Assembly: GCF_001721645.1 (NCBI RefSeq)
Contig: NZ_CP017141.1
Coordinates: 6,448,001-6,512,000 of the forward strand
DNA length: 64,000 bases
Direction: 5' to 3'
Origin: Pedobacter steynii
GTDB lineage: Bacteria > Bacteroidota > Bacteroidia > Sphingobacteriales > Sphingobacteriaceae
Shown: positions 60,213 to 64,000 of the stretch, one piece after another
How the letters are laid out: every line of letters begins with the position of its first letter
Position numbering within the stretch: position 1 is the stretch's first letter
The notes under the pieces: model-generated
What the model was told of the DNA's origin: nothing
Seen by the model: the letters and a program-made list of their open reading frames with translations, nothing else
The model's database searches: none
Program-made: the position numbers and the translations under genes

Positions 60213-61949
60213 TTAAATATTTTGTTTTTTCTTTTGCTCCAGGATGTACTCCGCAGTTCTCATAGAAAGGGCAAGAATTGTCCAGGTTGCATTTTTATCT
60301 CCTTGTTGTACAAAAGGTGCAGCATCTACTACAAACAGGTTTTTACACTCATGTGCCTGACACCATTTATTCAGCGCTGATTTTCTCGGGTCATCTCCCA
60401 TCCTGATGGTACCTACCTCATGGATGATTTTCCCTGGTGCCTCCAGACCATAATTGGTCTCAGGTCCCGGAATATCAGAGGTAATAATGGCGCCCATTGC
60501 ATGCATCATCGATTGAAATGTTTCCTGCATGTGTTTTGCCTGTTTGATTTCTTCGTCAGCCCATTTATAGTTGAATCTCAATACCGGAATACCGTATTTA
60601 TCAACCACTTTAGGATCAATTTCGCAATAATTGCTTTCTCTTGCAATAGCAGTTCCCCTACCGGCCATTCCTACGGATGTTCCATAGAAACGTCTGTAAT
60701 CGTCCTTTAAAGAAGCACCATAACCTCCGGCTTCCTTCATTTTGCCGTCTCTGCCAGGAACCATACCGTTTAGTTTGGCAGTACCGCCACCAAATCCATA
60801 GGCTGGCATTCCCATACCACCCCAATACTCGATATGATATCCTCTTGGGAAATCAAGCTTTTTATTATCCAGCCACCATGGGGAATAGATATGAACACTG
60901 CCCACTCCATCTTCATTATAGCGTTTACGGTCCATTAACTGTGGCAGGAATCCACCCAGACTTGCACCTGTAGAATCATGTAAATATTTACCTACAATAC
61001 CGCTGCCATTGGCCAGTCCGCCGGGATGTGCAGCTGATTTGGAATTCAACAGGATCCGTGCAGATTCACATGCACTCGCACCAAGGATGACTGTTTTAGC
61101 ATTCACCTGGTACTCTTGTCCGTCTTTTTTATTGATGTAAGATACACCGGTAGCCAATCCATTTTTGTCCGTCAGCACCTCTCTTACCATTGCATTGGTA
61201 ATTACCGTTAGGTTTCCTGTTTTCACAGCCGGGATAACCAGGCAGGAAGAAGAAGAAAAGTCTCCGTAAACTTTACAGCTACGGCCACATTGCCCGCAAT
61301 AAAAGCAGGGAGCACGGTCTTTATTTCCAGGTAATGCTTCTGTTAAAACAGAGCCTCTTCCAGGGATAACTTTTACTCCGGTCTTTTGTCCGGCCTTTTT
61401 AATAAACAACTCCGTAAGTCTTGGTTTTGGAGGAGGAAGGAAAATACCATCGGGTTCATTTTCGATCCCTTCGACACTTCCATAAACACCAATAAGGCGG
61501 TCTACCTTATCATAAAAAGGTTTTAGCTCATCATACGTAATAGGCCAGTCGTCGGTTAGTCCATCCTTACATTTGAAATCCAGAGGACCCATTCTAAGCG
61601 AAATTCTACCCCAGTGATTGGTTCTTCCTCCAAGCATTCTTGACCTGAACCAGGCAAACTCGGTTCCGGATTTTTGGGTATAAGGTTCTCCATCTAATTC
61701 CCAACCTCCATACGAGGCATCAAAATCTCCAAAGGGTCTTGTGGTTGATGCACCGCGTCGGGGAGATTCCCATGGCCATTTTAGCTGTTGTGCGTCGATA
61801 CGTGGGTCAAAATAAGCACCAGCTTCCAGCATCAGCACTTTTTGCCCGGCATTGGCCAATACATATCCGGCCATACCTCCGCCCGCTCCTGATCCTACGA
61901 TAACAACATCGTAGACGGCAGACGATTTCTTGATTTGAAATTCACTCAT
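60213..61949 (-). CDS. GMC family oxidoreductase
   Basis: 578 residues. FAD-binding motif VVIVGSGAGGGMAGYVLANAG near 15-36, and EAGAYFDPRID. The Cys-rich stretch CFYCGQCGRSCKVYGD near 212-228 is of the type found in the large subunit of gluconate dehydrogenase-like enzymes. The C-terminal catalytic region has IHEVGTIRMGDDP and FVVDAAPFVQQGDKNATWTILALSMRTAEYIL, with the His and Asn positions. It probably oxidises a sugar or polyol in the periplasm together with the small subunit encoded downstream. No signal peptide, in line with co-export on the partner. No cytochrome gene is adjacent. Confidence 0.9.
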   Translation of the reverse strand: MSEFQIKKSSAVYDVVIVGSGAGGGMAGYVLANAGQKVLMLEAGAYFDPRIDAQQLKWPWESPRRGASTTRPFGDFDASYGGWELDGEPYTQKSGTEFAWFRSRMLGGRTNHWGRISLRMGPLDFKCKDGLTDDWPITYDELKPFYDKVDRLIGVYGSVEGIENEPDGIFLPPPKPRLTELFIKKAGQKTGVKVIPGRGSVLTEALPGNKDRAPCFYCGQCGRSCKVYGDFSSSSCLVIPAVKTGNLTVITNAMVREVLTDKNGLATGVSYINKKDGQEYQVNAKTVILGASACESARILLNSKSAAHPGGLANGSGIVGKYLHDSTGASLGGFLPQLMDRKRYNEDGVGSVHIYSPWWLDNKKLDFPRGYHIEYWGGMGMPAYGFGGGTAKLNGMVPGRDGKMKEAGGYGASLKDDYRRFYGTSVGMAGRGTAIARESNYCEIDPKVVDKYGIPVLRFNYKWADEEIKQAKHMQETFQSMMHAMGAIITSDIPGPETNYGLEAPGKIIHEVGTIRMGDDPRKSALNKWCQAHECKNLFVVDAAPFVQQGDKNATWTILALSMRTAEYILEQKKKQNI

Positions 61950-62099
61950 ATAGTTGGTTGAATGGTTGATGATCTAATATTAATAAAAATATGACTAAAT
62001 ATGCAAATAGCTAAATCAAGAATGATTCTTAATAAGCAAAATCACATTTATGTAAGCAAAAAAATACAGTCATCTTTTTTCGAATATCGCTTTTACAGC

Positions 62100-62627
62100 T
62101 CAGGAAGACGACTTTTTAACCTGGTCTGGAATAGGTTTAGATTTAGGAGTTACCTTGGCAGAGACTTTTCTTTTTACCAATGGTTTCTGTGTCGACTTTT
62201 CTTTCTGGAGATCTTCTGCAGCATCTATAGAATGAGATTTATGAATATCATCTTCTGCTTCAGAGATATCAGATATCTTTTGATAATACTTATGAAGTAC
62301 ATCAAGCTCCGATTCTGTCAGGTCTTCAATATCAACCATCCGGTTACTGGCATGTCTGCTTGCAGCAATCAGCTCATTTAATTTGAGTTGAATCGCTTTA
62401 GAATCCTTATTCTGACTTTTCTGAATCAGAAAGACCATCAGAAAAGTAATAATGGTAGTCCCCGTATTGATCACCAGCTGCCAGGTATCAGAATAATTAA
62501 ATATAGGCCCTGAAATAATCCAGGCCAGTACAATAAAAAAAGCAACCCCAAAAGCCACAGGACTTCCTGTCCAGGTAGTGATTTTAGTAGATATCTGTTC
62601 AAAAAAATTATCGGCATTCTTTTTCAT
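62100..62627 (-). CDS. low affinity iron permease family protein
   Basis: The start at 62627 is an ATG; the longer frame at 62651 begins with GTG. 175 residues. FFEQISTKITTWTGSPVAFGV and WIISGPIFNYSDTWQLVINTGTTIITFLMVFLIQKSQNKD, two transmembrane helices, are the family core, and AIQLKLNELIAASRHASNR follows. The C-terminus (about 140-175) is a Lys-rich tail. The family name comes from fungal homologues; transport of iron by bacterial members is not proven. Inner membrane. Monocistronic. Confidence 0.88.
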   Translation of the reverse strand: MKKNADNFFEQISTKITTWTGSPVAFGVAFFIVLAWIISGPIFNYSDTWQLVINTGTTIITFLMVFLIQKSQNKDSKAIQLKLNELIAASRHASNRMVDIEDLTESELDVLHKYYQKISDISEAEDDIHKSHSIDAAEDLQKEKSTQKPLVKRKVSAKVTPKSKPIPDQVKKSSS

Positions 62628-62823
62628 AGGATAAAAGTTTAGCTTATTCACGGTGATTTTCTACCAATAACAGTGCAGCATTTTAAAAGTTTGAAAGCAG
62701 TACCTTAACCTGCTACTAATCAGCGCAAAATGATGCAGGGTATTCAACTAACATCCGTAAATATTTAAAACATTTTTCTTTCTGATTTGTAGCTATAATA
62801 TTGCTAACTACAAACTTAGAACC

Positions 62824-63396
62824 ATGAAAACTAAACATTTAACCGTAATTTTCTCATTGGTTGTATTGGCATTTGCTGCCTGTCGGAATACCGATAAAAT
62901 TAATGCAGGTGCTACAGATTCCAGTATTGAACAAAGCATGACCGATACCACCGCGATAAACCGGGGTGCTGATCCGGCCGCATTCATAAAAGAAGCTGCA
63001 ATTGCAGGAATAATGGAAATTGAACTGGGAAAGGTTGCTATGGAAAAAGCAACCAATGCAAAGATTAAAAAGTTCGGCGAAAAAATGGTCAAAGACCACA
63101 GCAATATTGCCGCCGACCTAAAAACATTGGCCGATAGCAAAAAAATAACCCTTCCCGCCACCCTCCCATCAGCAGATCAGCAGCATATTGAAGAAATGAA
63201 AAAACTAAGCGGCAAGGCATTCGACAAGCATTATATGGAAATGATGGAAAAAGACCACGTAAAAGCACTGGATCTGTTTAAGTCTGCTGCCGTATCGGGA
63301 GATGTAAAAATCAGAAATTTTGCCAGCAAAACTTTACGTGTCGTAGAACGTCATTTTAAACTGGCTGGGGAAATTAATGCAGGTACTACTTATTAG
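62824..63396 (+). CDS. DUF4142 domain lipoprotein
   Basis: 190 residues. Lipoprotein signal with lipobox AFAAC (Cys near 20). The DUF4142 bundle spans about 50-190: FIKEAAIAGIMEIELGKVAMEKA, KIKKFGEKMVKDHSNIAADLK, HIEEMKKLSGKAFDKHYMEMMEKDHVKALDLF and KTLRVVERHFKLAGEI. Closer to the family consensus than the paralogue at 13895-14590. Envelope-located; function unknown. The last 11 bases overlap the convergent transpeptidase gene. Confidence 0.88.
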   Translation: MKTKHLTVIFSLVVLAFAACRNTDKINAGATDSSIEQSMTDTTAINRGADPAAFIKEAAIAGIMEIELGKVAMEKATNAKIKKFGEKMVKDHSNIAADLKTLADSKKITLPATLPSADQQHIEEMKKLSGKAFDKHYMEMMEKDHVKALDLFKSAAVSGDVKIRNFASKTLRVVERHFKLAGEINAGTTY

Positions 63397-64000
63397 CATT
63401 GGTCTTATCAGACATGCTGATCATCTGATACTTTTTCATATAACTATATAAGACCATATCGAGCCCGTACACGTCTCTTCTCAACTGCAAAACACCCTTA
63501 TGGTCTGCCCATGCTGTATAATAACTGAGGTAAACGGGGATTTTTTGGGGTAAAGCAATGTTCTTTGCCCTTGGATAGGAATTTTGCATTGCCAGCCTGA
63601 TCTGATCATAATTTTTTCCTTTGCCAAACAATGCAAGAGCAAGTTCCAGAGGTTTTTCTACACGGATACAACCATGGCTAATTGCCCGGTTAGCTTTTTT
63701 AAAGGCACTTTTTACCGGAGTATCGTGGAGGTATACACTACTGTGGTTGTTGAAAAGAAACTTAATTTTTCCAAGAGAATTCTGATCACCAGGACGTTGT
63801 TTAAAGGAATAATGATCCACCTGCTTCCAATCTATCTCCTGACTGGAACTAATACGTTTGCCATCTCTATAGACATCGATCTCATTGTTCTCCAGGTAAT
63901 CAGGATCCTCAGCCTGATATTTTGAAATTTCAGCCCGGGCAATGCTTGCCGGAATATGCCATATCGGGTTTACCTGTACACTATGAATGATGCTGTTGAG
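63386..64000 (-). CDS. L,D-transpeptidase (YkuD-type), partial
   Basis: The frame is open from the stop at 63386 to the window edge, with about 205 codons visible, so the N-terminus is missing. The catalytic motif is complete: HDTPVKSAFKKANRAISHGCIRVEKPLELA (SHGC, with His and Cys). Upstream, IHSVQVNPIWHIPASIARAEI is typical of the large bacterial YkuD proteins (YcbB-like). It cross-links peptidoglycan or attaches proteins, in the periplasm. I read the sequence up to 64000 myself; an internal methionine near 63820 is not the real start. Confidence 0.92.
   Translation of the reverse strand, partial: LNSIIHSVQVNPIWHIPASIARAEISKYQAEDPDYLENNEIDVYRDGKRISSSQEIDWKQVDHYSFKQRPGDQNSLGKIKFLFNNHSSVYLHDTPVKSAFKKANRAISHGCIRVEKPLELALALFGKGKNYDQIRLAMQNSYPRAKNIALPQKIPVYLSYYTAWADHKGVLQLRRDVYGLDMVLYSYMKKYQMISMSDKTNANK

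Noticed and set aside
62001-62381. 126-codon plus-strand ORF
   Set aside because: Mirrors the low-affinity iron permease gene; Phe/Arg-rich composition is typical of an antisense frame.

Overview
The window looks like a chromosomal segment of a Sphingobacteriaceae bacterium, most likely Pedobacter or a close relative. The evidence is a type IX secretion system (T9SS) type B cargo with a gliding-associated C-terminal domain, a PorP/SprF partner, Bacteroidota-style promoters (TTTG ~20 bp TAnnTTTG), a near absence of Shine-Dalgarno sequences, abundant lipoproteins, DUF4142 and WG-repeat proteins, and moderate GC. All family assignments come from reading motifs; no database search was run.

Layout. 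1-4.7 kb: envelope and housekeeping genes (PQQ-propeller lipoprotein, alpha/beta hydrolase, NYN-domain protein, RibD-like reductase). 4.8-9.0 kb: a minus-strand run of four uncharacterised genes, one with a small phage-type domain and one DUF1360, divergent from a plus-strand operon (9.3-11.9 kb) of an unknown protein, a membrane protein, a NarX-type kinase and a LuxR-type regulator. 12-15.7 kb: lipoproteins, a WG-repeat protein, a DUF4142 protein and a metallophosphoesterase-like protein that has lost its metal ligands.

15.8-35.7 kb: eleven co-oriented, tightly packed genes. They are three phage-tail-collar proteins, a type 1 periplasmic-binding-fold protein without a signal peptide, a 3968-residue T9SS cargo with 32 exact 90-residue YDG/MBG-type repeats, a PorP/SprF protein, an Asp/Asn beta-hydroxylase, a sulfotransferase, a phytanoyl-CoA-dioxygenase-like enzyme, a small unknown protein and an outer-membrane-like protein. 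This is the best candidate for an undescribed system: a giant surface fibre encoded with its own secretion partner, collar proteins and possible modifying enzymes.

36-49 kb: an orphan TPR histidine kinase, then a sugar locus (DUF5107-TPR protein, sugar porter, AraC regulator, GH2 enzyme) without SusC/SusD, and an alginate-lyase-family protein with a crystallin-like tail. 49.4-53.7 kb: two tRNA-Ser(UGA) genes with a small AT-rich island between them. It carries a DUF4365 nuclease-like gene and a RhuM-Fic gene and is bounded by a 69-bp direct repeat of the tRNA 3' end and its terminator. A degenerate internal copy of the right end suggests two tandem cassettes with no integrase. 54-64 kb: SH3-domain protein, acyltransferase 3, small ORFs, a pair of ankyrin-repeat proteins, a GMC oxidoreductase with its Gdh3-type subunit, an iron-permease-like protein, a second DUF4142 protein and a truncated L,D-transpeptidase at the window edge.
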